Below, in pieces: positions 35,592-42,938 of a stretch of DNA of 64,000 bases; positions within the stretch are counted from its first letter, which is position 1, and each line of letters starts with the position of its first letter. The stretch is from Actinocatenispora sera (GTDB lineage: Bacteria; Actinomycetota; Actinomycetes; Mycobacteriales; Micromonosporaceae). Under the pieces are notes generated by a model that saw only the letters and a list, made by a program, of their open reading frames with translations, had not been told where the DNA came from and did no database searches. The position numbers and the translations under genes are program-made. The stretch is from NCBI RefSeq assembly GCF_018324685.1, contig NZ_AP023354.1, positions 558,001-622,000 of the forward strand, read 5' to 3'.

Positions 35592-35792
35592 TCAGCGCGA
35601 CAGCCTCGGTACCTCGGCCAGAAACGCGCGCCACGCCGCCGGACCGACGGACAACATTCCGTTTGTGGGGTTCTTGCTGTCCCGCACGTACCAGGCCGAC
35701 CCGCCACCGGCAACCTCGACACAGTTCCCGCCCTGGCCACCAGACCGACTGCTCTTGAACCAGCGCAGCTGGTTACTGTCATTCGCATCCAT
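35592..35792 (-). CDS. DUF397 domain protein, partner of the adjacent XRE regulator
   Basis: 66 residues with the DUF397 signature: WFKSSRSGGQGGNCVEVA (~11-28), WYVRDSKNP and AWRAFLAEV. Such proteins are encoded directly after XRE/DUF5753 regulators (for example the Scr1/Scr2 pair in S. coelicolor) and act together with them, as an antidote-like or modulating partner. The ATG at 35792 lies within the end of the XRE gene (14-nt overlap). Confidence 0.9.
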   Translation of the reverse strand: MDANDSNQLRWFKSSRSGGQGGNCVEVAGGGSAWYVRDSKNPTNGMLSVGPAAWRAFLAEVPRLSR

Positions 35793-36615
35793 ACCGCTCT
35801 CTCCTGACCATCTCGATGAAGGCGATTGAGTCTGCCATGGAAAGCGCCTGGCACTGCGCGGCCGAAAACGCGCGGGCGAAGCGATCGACGATCTCTTCAT
35901 CCGGCACCAACCGGCCGTTGCCGACACCTTCCACGTAGAGGACTCGCTCTCGCTGCGGCAACTCCAGTACCACGAATGCCCCGTCCGTCGGCGCATCGCG
36001 CGCCTGCTCGAAGGTGAGGATCTGGAGTTGGATGTTGGGGCGGGCGGCCGTCTCGATGAGGTGGGTGAGTTGGGCGGCCATCATCGACGCGGGGCCCATC
36101 GGGCGGCGCAACACGCTCTCGTCCAGGACGAAGGAAAGCAGCGGCGGGTCGGCCCGATCCAGGATGCGCTGCCGGTCGAGGCGAGCGGCGAGCCGACGCT
36201 CGATCTCCTCCGCTGACTTCGGCGGCCACGAGTTGAGCACCGCCCGGGCGTAGTCCTCGGTCTGCAACAGGCCGGCGATCACCTGCACCTCGAACTCCTG
36301 GATGGCGGTGGCCTCGGCCTCCATCTCGACGAACGGGCGGAACCACGACGGGTACGACTCGGCGGCGAGCAGCGGCAGCAGCCGGGCCAGCGCGCCGCCG
36401 GTACGCAACACGTCGTCACACCGGGACGTGAACTCGCGGGTGGGGTTGCGCTGCAACTTCTCCACCATGCCGACCAGCGCCGCCGAGTAGTGCGTCAGCG
36501 CGGCGAGCCGTTCCTGCGTGACGCCGCGCTCCTGCCGCCAGCGCCGCAGCTCGGCCGCGTACAGCCGGTGCGCGGCGTCGCCGCATTCGTCGGTCTGCGT
36601 GGCGACGCTCGTCAT
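35779..36615 (-). CDS. XRE-type regulator with DUF5753 domain
   Basis: 278 residues. N-terminal HTH_XRE domain: LRRWRQERGVTQERLAALTHYSAALVGMVEK in two blocks, ~24-54. The DUF5753 domain follows, with the conserved IAGLLQTEDYARAVL (~133-147) and YVEGVGNG near the C-terminus. It is one of two such pairs in the window (the other at 52967-54039). In Streptomyces these pairs influence antibiotic production. It is probably autoregulated through the TACACGT palindrome at 36649. Confidence 0.9.
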   Translation of the reverse strand: MTSVATQTDECGDAAHRLYAAELRRWRQERGVTQERLAALTHYSAALVGMVEKLQRNPTREFTSRCDDVLRTGGALARLLPLLAAESYPSWFRPFVEMEAEATAIQEFEVQVIAGLLQTEDYARAVLNSWPPKSAEEIERRLAARLDRQRILDRADPPLLSFVLDESVLRRPMGPASMMAAQLTHLIETAARPNIQLQILTFEQARDAPTDGAFVVLELPQRERVLYVEGVGNGRLVPDEEIVDRFARAFSAAQCQALSMADSIAFIEMVRRERYGCE

Positions 36616-36648
36616 CACGGCTGCTCCCACCCGTGCCGTCAGAACCGG

Positions 36649-36664
36649 TACACGTTCACGTGTA
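36649..36664. promoter_or_regulatory. 16-bp palindrome between XRE gene and divergent small gene
   Basis: TACACGT-TC-ACGTGTA: perfect 7-bp arms, 34 nt upstream of the XRE start. Candidate operator. Confidence 0.5.
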
Positions 36665-36713
36665 GAGGCTAGAGCACTACCGTGCGTCGATTCCAGCCGG
36701 CAATGTCGACGGC

Positions 36714-37283
36714 ATGACCGACGAGACGACGGCGTACGACGCCGAGCACGACACCATCGACCTGGCCGCACTGACCGGTGGCGCGCTGCCGCGCCGGTTC
36801 GCGATCTGCACGTACTCCGACGACGACGGCGAGCCGTCGCTGCGGTACTGGGGGCTGCAGACCACCGACACCGCGATCGGGTTCGGCCGCGGCGCAGTGC
36901 ATTCGGCGGCCAGCGCGGAACGGATCGCGCGGCGGCTGTCCCTGGTGTACGACGTGGAACTGCTCTGGCTCGACCCCCGCCGACCAGCCCGAACATCTAG
37001 GCTGGCCCGATGCCCACCGACATCGGGTTCCCTCGATGGATTCATGGCGCGCCGGCCAAGCGGCGGCGCAACGACCCGCCGATCCAGGTGCACCGGCACG
37101 ACGAGCGCACCTTCGTCCTGCGCCAGAGCAAGGACCTGTCGTACGAGGCGCCGTTCCTCTACCTGCTCTGCGGGACGGACGCCGCGCTGCTGCTCGACAC
37201 CGGCGCCACCGCCGAGGCGGACAGCTTCCCGTTGCGCGCCACCGTCGACGGGCTGCTGCCGGACCGACCCGGCTACCGGCTGA
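36714..37283 (+). CDS. Small hypothetical protein divergent from XRE; C-terminal end doubtful
   Basis: Residues 1-~92 look like a real acidic soluble protein (MTDETTAYDAEHD, FAICTYSDDDGEPSLRYWGLQ, SAERIARRLSLVYDVELLWLD). Beyond that the frame becomes Arg/Ser/Thr/Cys-rich and runs 274 bp antiregister through the start of the metallo-beta-lactamase gene before a stop at 37283. A normal stop after LLWLDPRRPA was probably lost; a TAG at 36998 lies in another frame. No family recognised. It may form a functional set with the XRE/DUF397 pair. Confidence 0.5.
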   Translation: MTDETTAYDAEHDTIDLAALTGGALPRRFAICTYSDDDGEPSLRYWGLQTTDTAIGFGRGAVHSAASAERIARRLSLVYDVELLWLDPRRPARTSRLARCPPTSGSLDGFMARRPSGGATTRRSRCTGTTSAPSSCARARTCRTRRRSSTCSAGRTPRCCSTPAPPPRRTASRCAPPSTGCCRTDPATG

Positions 37284-37948
37284 TCGTGGCGCACAGCCAC
37301 GCGCACGGCGACCACGTCGCGGCCGACGCGCAGTTCGCCGACCGGCCCGGCACGACCGTCGTCGGCACCGACCTCGACGCGGTACGCGCGCAGTTCGGGC
37401 TGGCCGACGAACCGTACGCGGCGGCAGACCTCGACCTCGGCGACCGGCTGCTGCACGTCGTGCACACCCCCGGCCACCACCGGGCCGCGATCACCCTGCA
37501 CGACCCCCACACCGGCTGGCTGCTGACCGGCGACACCGTCTACCCGGGCCGGCTGTACGTGGAGGACTATCCGGCGTTTCTCGGCAGCCTGGACCGGATG
37601 GTCGCGCTGACCGAGGAACGGCCGGTCACCGCGGTGCTCGGGACGCACGTCGAGATGGCCGACCGGCCGCGGCGCGACTACCCGCTCGGTTCGACCTGGC
37701 AGCCGCGCGAGCACCGACTGGAACTGAGCGTCGAGGACCTGGTCGCGATCCGGGACGCGGCGCGCGGCTTCGCGGACCGGCCCGGCGTGCACCGGCTCGA
37801 CCACGTGGTCGTCTTCCACGGGTTCACGCAGCGCCGGCTGCGGTACGAGCTGGCCCGGCACTACCTGTACCAGGCCCGCAGCACCGTCGCCGCGCTGTTC
37901 GTCCGCAGTCCAGCCCGACCGGCCCGACCTCCGGTCGACGCGGCGTGA
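37010..37948 (+). CDS. Metallo-beta-lactamase fold hydrolase
   Basis: 312 residues. The metal ligands are in HSHAHGDHV (HxHxDH, ~94-102), HTPGHHRAA (His ~152), LTGDTVYPG (Asp ~174) and GTHVEM (His ~211). The enclosed fold is about 200 residues, followed by a C-terminal region with VVVFHGFTQRRLRYELARHYL. Substrate unknown; MBL-fold enzymes of this type hydrolyse thioesters, lactones or phosphodiesters. The ATG at 37010 overlaps the doubtful tail of the previous frame. The Nudix and SnoaL-like genes follow in the same direction with short gaps. Confidence 0.87.
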   Translation: MPTDIGFPRWIHGAPAKRRRNDPPIQVHRHDERTFVLRQSKDLSYEAPFLYLLCGTDAALLLDTGATAEADSFPLRATVDGLLPDRPGYRLIVAHSHAHGDHVAADAQFADRPGTTVVGTDLDAVRAQFGLADEPYAAADLDLGDRLLHVVHTPGHHRAAITLHDPHTGWLLTGDTVYPGRLYVEDYPAFLGSLDRMVALTEERPVTAVLGTHVEMADRPRRDYPLGSTWQPREHRLELSVEDLVAIRDAARGFADRPGVHRLDHVVVFHGFTQRRLRYELARHYLYQARSTVAALFVRSPARPARPPVDAA

Positions 37949-37994
37949 CCGACGCCGCAGCGCGCTCGGCGGCCCGGCGCGGTGTAATGGCCGG

Positions 37995-38510
37995 ATGATC
38001 GAGCTACCCGACGACCTGCCGGTGCTGGAACGCGAGGTGGTCCGGCTGATCGTGCGCGACGCCACCGGCGCGGTACTGCTGTTCCGTGCCCGAGAGCTGA
38101 CCATGCCGGAACTCGGCTACTGGTGGGAGCTGCCCGGTGGCGGCATCGAGCCGGGCGAGACGTACGTCGACGCAGCCGTACGGGAACTGCGCGAGGAGAC
38201 CGGCCTGCGGATCGACCCGGCGCAGGTCGGGCCGGCGAACTGGCGGCGCACCTCGTCGTTCCGGATGCGCGGCAAGCGGCGGGTGCAGCACGAAGTGGTC
38301 GCGGTGGCGACGCTGGACGCGGTGGCCCCGGGCATCGACGAGCAGGACCGCGAGCAGCACGAGATCGAGGACTACGTCGGTTTCCGCTGGCTGCCGGTGG
38401 AAGAGATCGTGGGCAGCGCCGAGCGGTTCTACCCGGGCCGGCTGCCGAGCCTGTTGCCGGATGTGTTGGCCGGCAAGGACATCGACGAGCCCTTCGAACT
38501 CTTCTCCTGA
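37995..38510 (+). CDS. Nudix hydrolase
   Basis: 171 residues. The Nudix box matches GX5EX7REUXEEXGU: GGGIEPGETYVDAAVRELRE followed by ETGL, around residues 47-70. It hydrolyses nucleoside diphosphate-linked compounds; the substrate is not predictable. The ATG at 37995 is 46 nt after the MBL stop. The C-terminus (RFYPGRLPSLLPDVLAG) is common in small actinobacterial Nudix proteins. Confidence 0.92.
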   Translation: MIELPDDLPVLEREVVRLIVRDATGAVLLFRARELTMPELGYWWELPGGGIEPGETYVDAAVRELREETGLRIDPAQVGPANWRRTSSFRMRGKRRVQHEVVAVATLDAVAPGIDEQDREQHEIEDYVGFRWLPVEEIVGSAERFYPGRLPSLLPDVLAGKDIDEPFELFS

Positions 38511-38528
38511 CCCCGACGGGACGACACC

Positions 38529-38954
38529 ATGACCTCGAACGCCAAAGAGCTGGTCCGCGAGTTCCTGCTGGAGGTGCGGTCGGGCCGGCATCCGGAACGC
38601 ACCGACCGCTACCTGGCGCCGGAGGTTCGGGCGCACCAGGTCCAGGCGGAGGACCCCGTCACCGTGGTCCGCACGCCCCAGCAGTACACCGAGCACGTGC
38701 ACGAGATGCTCGACGCCAACGGGCGGTTCGAGTTCGTGCTCGACGAACTCCTGGCCGAGGGCGACCGTGTCTACGCCCGCTGGCACCAGGTCGGCCGGCA
38801 CGTGGGTACCGTCGACGGCCACGCACCGACCGGGCGGCCGCTGATCCAGTTCACCAGCGCGGTGTACCGGGTCCGGGACGGAGCGATCGTCGAGTACTGG
38901 ATCCAGATCGATCGCGCTGGCATCGCCGCGCAGCTCGCCGCTGACCGGGGCTGA
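38529..38954 (+). CDS. SnoaL-like / ester cyclase family protein
   Basis: 141 residues with an NTF2-like fold pattern: AKELVREFLLEVRSG, VRTPQQYTEHVHEML, RVYARWHQVGRHVGT and VYRVRDGAIVEYWIQID. The SnoaL group includes polyketide cyclases and many uncharacterised proteins. The ATG at 38529 is 18 nt after the Nudix stop. No catalytic role can be assigned. Confidence 0.85.
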   Translation: MTSNAKELVREFLLEVRSGRHPERTDRYLAPEVRAHQVQAEDPVTVVRTPQQYTEHVHEMLDANGRFEFVLDELLAEGDRVYARWHQVGRHVGTVDGHAPTGRPLIQFTSAVYRVRDGAIVEYWIQIDRAGIAAQLAADRG

Positions 38955-39075
38955 CGGCTGGGTCGTACGCGGCGGGGCGCGCCTTCCGACGAGCGTGCCG
39001 GGTCGATTGCGGACCGTCGGCACATGCCGCGCAAAAACGTCATCGCACGCGGACGACGGCTGACTGGCCGTCGAG

Positions 39076-39092
39076 CTTAAGCATCCCTTAAG
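39076..39092. promoter_or_regulatory. CTTAAG direct repeat, 11-bp period, upstream of the M6 protease gene
   Basis: CTTAAG at 39076-39081 and 39087-39092, start-to-start distance 11 bp, the spacing of OmpR/PhoP-type response regulator sites. It is followed by CAGGA/TCCTG (39105-39121). The protease start is at 39228. Confidence 0.4.
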
Positions 39093-39227
39093 AGGAGGTC
39101 ATAACAGGATTTCCATTCCTGAAGGGGGATCTTCCTTGTGCCAGGGTGGGCGGCACCGTGCCCTCCGATCCCACGGGCACGCCATCCGGCATCCCCAGTT
39201 CGCCGGAAGGACACAGAGGAGGAACGC

Positions 39228-41540
39228 GTGCGGAGACTAACCGCCGGTGTGATCGCCGGCGCCGCAGCGGGGCTGCTCGCCGTCGGCACCATCGGCTCCG
39301 CGGCCGGTGCCGCGCCGAGCGACGGCCATCCCGCGACCAAGACGACGAGCAAGGCCGAGCCGGCCCGGGCACACGCCGAGGACGATCTGCCCAGCCCGCT
39401 CTCGGACAAGCGCCGCGAGCTGATGCAGCAGGCGGCGAAGAAGCAGGCCCAGGGCAAGATCACGCCGAAGCGGGTCGGCAAGTCCGACGTCGTCAAGATG
39501 GGCAAGCGCGCCGACGGCAAGAACCAGTACGTCGAGACCTCGAGCACGCGCACCGACGAGATCTTCACCGTGCTGGTCAGCTTCGGCGACCAGACCGATC
39601 CGCGTACCGGTGGCACCGCCGGCCCGGCCAACGGCCAGATCAAGCAGCCGGACCGGAACTGGAACGGCGACTCGACCGACGACAACTCGACGTACTGGGT
39701 GCCGAACTTCGACACCCAGCACTACAAGGACATGTTCTTCGGCAAGAAGGACTCGTTCAAGGACTTCTACGAGCACCAGTCCAGCGGCAAGTTCAGCGTC
39801 AGCGGTGACGTCTCCGGCTGGGTGACCGTGCCGTACAACGAGGCGCGGTACGGCAACAACGAGATCCCCGAGACCGACGGCTACTGGAACCTGGTCCGGG
39901 ACTCCGTCAACGCCTGGTACGCGGCGGAGAAGGCCCAGGGCGCGACCGACGAGGAGATCGCCGAGTACCTGTCCCGGTTCGACAAGTGGGACCGGTACGA
40001 CTACGACGGCGACGGCAACTTCGACGAGCCGGACGGCTACCTCGACCACATCGAGATCGTGCACGCCGGTGAGGGCGAGGAGGCCGGCGGCGGCCCGCAG
40101 GGCGCCGACGCGGTCTGGTCGCACCGCTGGTACGCGTACTCCACCGACCAGGGCAAGACCGGCCCGGAGGGCAACCTGCTGGGCGGCACCCAGGTCGGCG
40201 ACGCGCCGTACTGGGTGGGCGACTACACCACCGAGCCGGAGAACGGCGGCCTCGGCGTGTTCTGCCACGAGTTCGGTCACGACCTCGGCCTGCCGGACGA
40301 GTACGACACCGCCGGTGGCGACAACGGCACCGGCTTCTGGACGCTGATGTCGGCCGGTTCCTGGCTGGGCAAGGGCTTCGACTCGATCGGCACCACCCCC
40401 GGCTACATGAACGCCTGGGACAAGTACCAGCTGGGCTGGCTCGACTACGCGGTCGTGCCGTACCAGGGTGCGAAGACCAAGGTGACGCTCGGCCCGGCGG
40501 CCCGCCAGGGCAAGCAGCCGCAGGCCCTCGTGGTCACGCTGCCGGAGCAGACCATCACCAACGACTACAACACGCCGGCCTCCGGCTCGTACGAGTGGTG
40601 GGGCGGCGCCGCGGACAACCTGTCCTCGTCGCTGACGCGTGAGCTCGACCTGACCGGCGCCAGCAGCGCCAGCATCAGCACCAAGGCGTGGTACGACATC
40701 GAGGAGGGCTACGACTTCCTGCTCGCCGAGGTGTCCACCGACGGTGGCACGCACTGGACCTCGCTGAACGGCGACGGCATCACCGGTTCGTCGAACAACC
40801 AGTGGACCGACGTCAGCTACGACCTGTCCGCCTACGCCGGCCAGAAGGTGCTGTTCCACTGGCGGTACGCCACCGATGGCGGCGTGCACTACGCCGGCGC
40901 GTTCCTGGACGACCTGGCGCTGACCGTGGACGGGGCCACCGCGTGGTCCGACGACGTCGAGTCGGCCGACCCGGCCTGGGCCGCGGACGGCTTCACCCGG
41001 ATGACCGGCAGCACGTCGGAGCAGAAGGCGCGGTTCTACATCGCGGAGAACCGGCAGTACGTCGACTACGACGACACGCTGCGGACCGGCCCGTACAACT
41101 TCGGGTTCGGCGACACCAAGGCCAACTGGGTCGAGCACTTCCCGTACCAGAAGGGGCTGCTCGTCTGGTACGTGAACTACGCGTACGAGGACAACAACAC
41201 CAGTGTCCACCCCGGTGGTGGGCTGGTGCTGCCGGTCGACGCCCACCCGGGCGCGCTGTTCTGGTCCGACGGCAAGGCCGTCGGTAACCGGATCCAGCCG
41301 TTCGACGCCACCTTCGGGACGACCAAGACGACGGCGCTGAGCCTGCACCACGCGGGTGGCGCCACCATGTCGTTGCCGTCGCAGAAGGCGGTGAAGACGT
41401 TCGACGACAGCAACGTCGACCGCTACTTCGACCCGCTGAACCCGATGGGTTCGGTGAAGGTCGCCGGCAGCGGCACCAAGATCACCGTCACCAAGCAGGC
41501 CAAGAACGGCAACCTGACCGTTCAGGTCTCCTTCAAGTAA
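39228..41540 (+). CDS. Secreted immune inhibitor A-type M6 metalloprotease
   Basis: 770 residues. Signal peptide: basic Arg-Arg then a hydrophobic run to about residue 28 (ending AAGAAPS). A propeptide-like region runs to ~100. The M6 catalytic domain carries HEFGHDLGLPDEYD (zinc ligands His347 and His351, Glu348 catalytic), followed by the Met-turn TLMSAGSW. After ~430 there is a beta-rich domain (DLTGASSASISTKAWYDIEEG in two blocks) seen in InhA-like proteases and a C-terminal domain. It degrades extracellular proteins. The GTG at 39228 is preceded by GAGGAGG with 5-nt spacing. Its own promoter is probably the CTTAAG region. A hairpin terminator follows. Confidence 0.94.
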   Translation: MRRLTAGVIAGAAAGLLAVGTIGSAAGAAPSDGHPATKTTSKAEPARAHAEDDLPSPLSDKRRELMQQAAKKQAQGKITPKRVGKSDVVKMGKRADGKNQYVETSSTRTDEIFTVLVSFGDQTDPRTGGTAGPANGQIKQPDRNWNGDSTDDNSTYWVPNFDTQHYKDMFFGKKDSFKDFYEHQSSGKFSVSGDVSGWVTVPYNEARYGNNEIPETDGYWNLVRDSVNAWYAAEKAQGATDEEIAEYLSRFDKWDRYDYDGDGNFDEPDGYLDHIEIVHAGEGEEAGGGPQGADAVWSHRWYAYSTDQGKTGPEGNLLGGTQVGDAPYWVGDYTTEPENGGLGVFCHEFGHDLGLPDEYDTAGGDNGTGFWTLMSAGSWLGKGFDSIGTTPGYMNAWDKYQLGWLDYAVVPYQGAKTKVTLGPAARQGKQPQALVVTLPEQTITNDYNTPASGSYEWWGGAADNLSSSLTRELDLTGASSASISTKAWYDIEEGYDFLLAEVSTDGGTHWTSLNGDGITGSSNNQWTDVSYDLSAYAGQKVLFHWRYATDGGVHYAGAFLDDLALTVDGATAWSDDVESADPAWAADGFTRMTGSTSEQKARFYIAENRQYVDYDDTLRTGPYNFGFGDTKANWVEHFPYQKGLLVWYVNYAYEDNNTSVHPGGGLVLPVDAHPGALFWSDGKAVGNRIQPFDATFGTTKTTALSLHHAGGATMSLPSQKAVKTFDDSNVDRYFDPLNPMGSVKVAGSGTKITVTKQAKNGNLTVQVSFK

Positions 41541-41542
41541 GG

Positions 41543-41577
41543 GGTCGGTCCGGCCGGCGTTGCGCGCCGGTCCGACC
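41543..41577 (+). terminator. Terminator-like hairpin after the M6 protease gene
   Basis: GGTCGG (41543-41548) pairs with CCGACC (41572-41577); after one mismatch the inner CCGGC/GCCGG continues the stem. Starts 2 nt after the stop codon. Confidence 0.7.
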
Positions 41578-41761
41578 GCACCGGCAAGGCTCGACCCGGG
41601 CGCTCCACGCGCCCAGGCGGGGCGGGAGTTCGTCGGATGGCTCCCGCCCCGTCTTGCTGTCCGCACCCCGTTCCGCCCGACAATCCACTGTGGACCCCTC
41701 GGTGAGGTCGGCCGGTGGCCTGCCGCGCGCCGGCGCCCGAAGCAGATGGTTGGGGGGACGG

Positions 41762-42403
41762 TCAGCCGGCGTACCGGGACGCGGCGAGGTGCACCGCCGC
41801 CGGCAGGGACGTGGCGACCGGTACGCCGACCTCGGCGAGCCGGTCCGGGTCGGTGAAGCCGCCGGTCACCAGCACGCACCGGGCGCCCACCGCGGCCGCG
41901 GCCGCCGCGTCGTCCACCGTGTCACCGATCAAGGTGCAGTCGGTACCGGCGACGCCCAGCGCCGCGAGATGCCGGACCAGGTGGTCGGCCTTGGCGCCGC
42001 CGCCGATGGTCGCCCGCAGCCCGTCGACCCGGGCGAACCGGTCGGACAGCCCGAGCGCGTCGACGAACGGCACCAGCCGCTCGTGGAACCACATCGACAG
42101 CAGCGACTGGCTGCCCGGCCAGCCGGCGATCGCGATCTCGGCCCCCGCAGCGAGCCGGCACTCGGCCAGCCGGGTGTGGTACGTGTCGTGGAAGATCCTG
42201 TCCAGCCGGGCGAACTCGTCCGCGTCCACGGCACGCCCCAGCACGTCGGCGTAGTAGTCGGCGATCGGCCGCCGGTACCGCCGGCGCAGCTCCTCGGCCG
42301 GGAACGGGCCGTCGCCGCAGGTCGCGAACGCCGCGTTGGTCGCCTCGACGGTCAGTGCGAAGTCGTCGAGCAGCGTGCCGTTCCAGTCCCACACCAGATG
42401 CAT
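41762..42403 (-). CDS. HAD family hydrolase (Gph-like phosphatase)
   Basis: 213 residues. Motif I DWNGTLLDD (Asp6/Asn8 form; the second acidic position is Asn), motif II VDGLRATIGGGAKADHLVRH region with Lys ~138, motif III/IV LIGDTVDDAAAA (~158-169). The cap domain lies between ~15 and ~85. DWNGT rather than DxDGT is seen in a subset of HAD phosphatases. Substrate unknown. The ATG at 42403 is used. Confidence 0.88.
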   Translation of the reverse strand: MHLVWDWNGTLLDDFALTVEATNAAFATCGDGPFPAEELRRRYRRPIADYYADVLGRAVDADEFARLDRIFHDTYHTRLAECRLAAGAEIAIAGWPGSQSLLSMWFHERLVPFVDALGLSDRFARVDGLRATIGGGAKADHLVRHLAALGVAGTDCTLIGDTVDDAAAAAAVGARCVLVTGGFTDPDRLAEVGVPVATSLPAAVHLAASRYAG

Positions 42404-42483
42404 GACGCCGACCCTAGATCGGCCGGGGCCGGGCGAACCAGTCCGCAGCCGCGGAACCGACCCGCATCACAGCCGCGGCCGAC

Positions 42484-42723
42484 TCACCGGGCCAGGTCGC
42501 GCAGCAACCGCTGCTCCTCGACCCGCCAGTACCCGTGTTCCCTGCCGTCCAACAGGATCACGGGCAGCCGGTCCCCGTACTCGCGGTCGAGCTCCTCGTC
42601 GGTCGCCACGTCGATCTCGCGCCAGCCCACCCCGGCGGTGGCCGCCACCCGCGCCATCGCCTCCCGCGCCGCCGCGCACAGATGGCAGTCCTGCCTGGTC
42701 AGCAACGTCAACCGGTCGTCCAC
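42484..42723 (-). CDS. Glutaredoxin family protein
   Basis: 79 residues, thioredoxin fold: beta strand LTLLTRQD, active site CHLC (residues ~13-16), then VGWREIDVATDEELDREYGDRLPVILLDG with the cis-Pro. Reduces disulfides or acts in redox transfer. The GTG at 42723 is the only start giving a compact domain. In the same direction as the acyl-CoA ligase, which ends 215 bp upstream, and the HAD gene. Confidence 0.88.
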   Translation of the reverse strand: MDDRLTLLTRQDCHLCAAAREAMARVAATAGVGWREIDVATDEELDREYGDRLPVILLDGREHGYWRVEEQRLLRDLAR

Positions 42724-42840
42724 CCGGCCAGTATCGCCGCTGCCGGGCCACCGCCCCGGCCCCGCCCCCCACCGGACACCGGTGCCACGCCTCCGGAACC
42801 ACGCCCTCGGTGCGACGCCCTCGCTGCCATGCCCGCGGGT

Positions 42841-42924
42841 CACGCCCACGGGGTCACGCCCACGGGGTCACACCCTCGGGGTCACACCCTCGGGGTCACG
42901 CGCGCGGGGCCACAACCGGGAAGC
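42841..42924. repeat. 14-bp tandem repeat array
   Basis: Unit CACGCCCACGGGGT: copies start at 42841, 42855, 42869 (CACACCCTCGGGGT), 42883, 42897 and 42911 (degenerate). More diverged copies extend left to about 42800 and right to about 42953, entering the last codons of the acyl-CoA ligase gene. Confidence 0.85.
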
Positions 42925-42938
42925 CGCGCGCCTCGGAA

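Noticed and set aside
39237-41879. 880-codon open frame antisense to the M6 protease gene
   Set aside because: Composition is the Val/Arg/Gly-rich pattern of an antisense GC-rich frame, no domains, and the sense strand encodes a complete protease.
42841-42924. CRISPR array
   Set aside because: Units are 14 bp, contiguous and without spacers.
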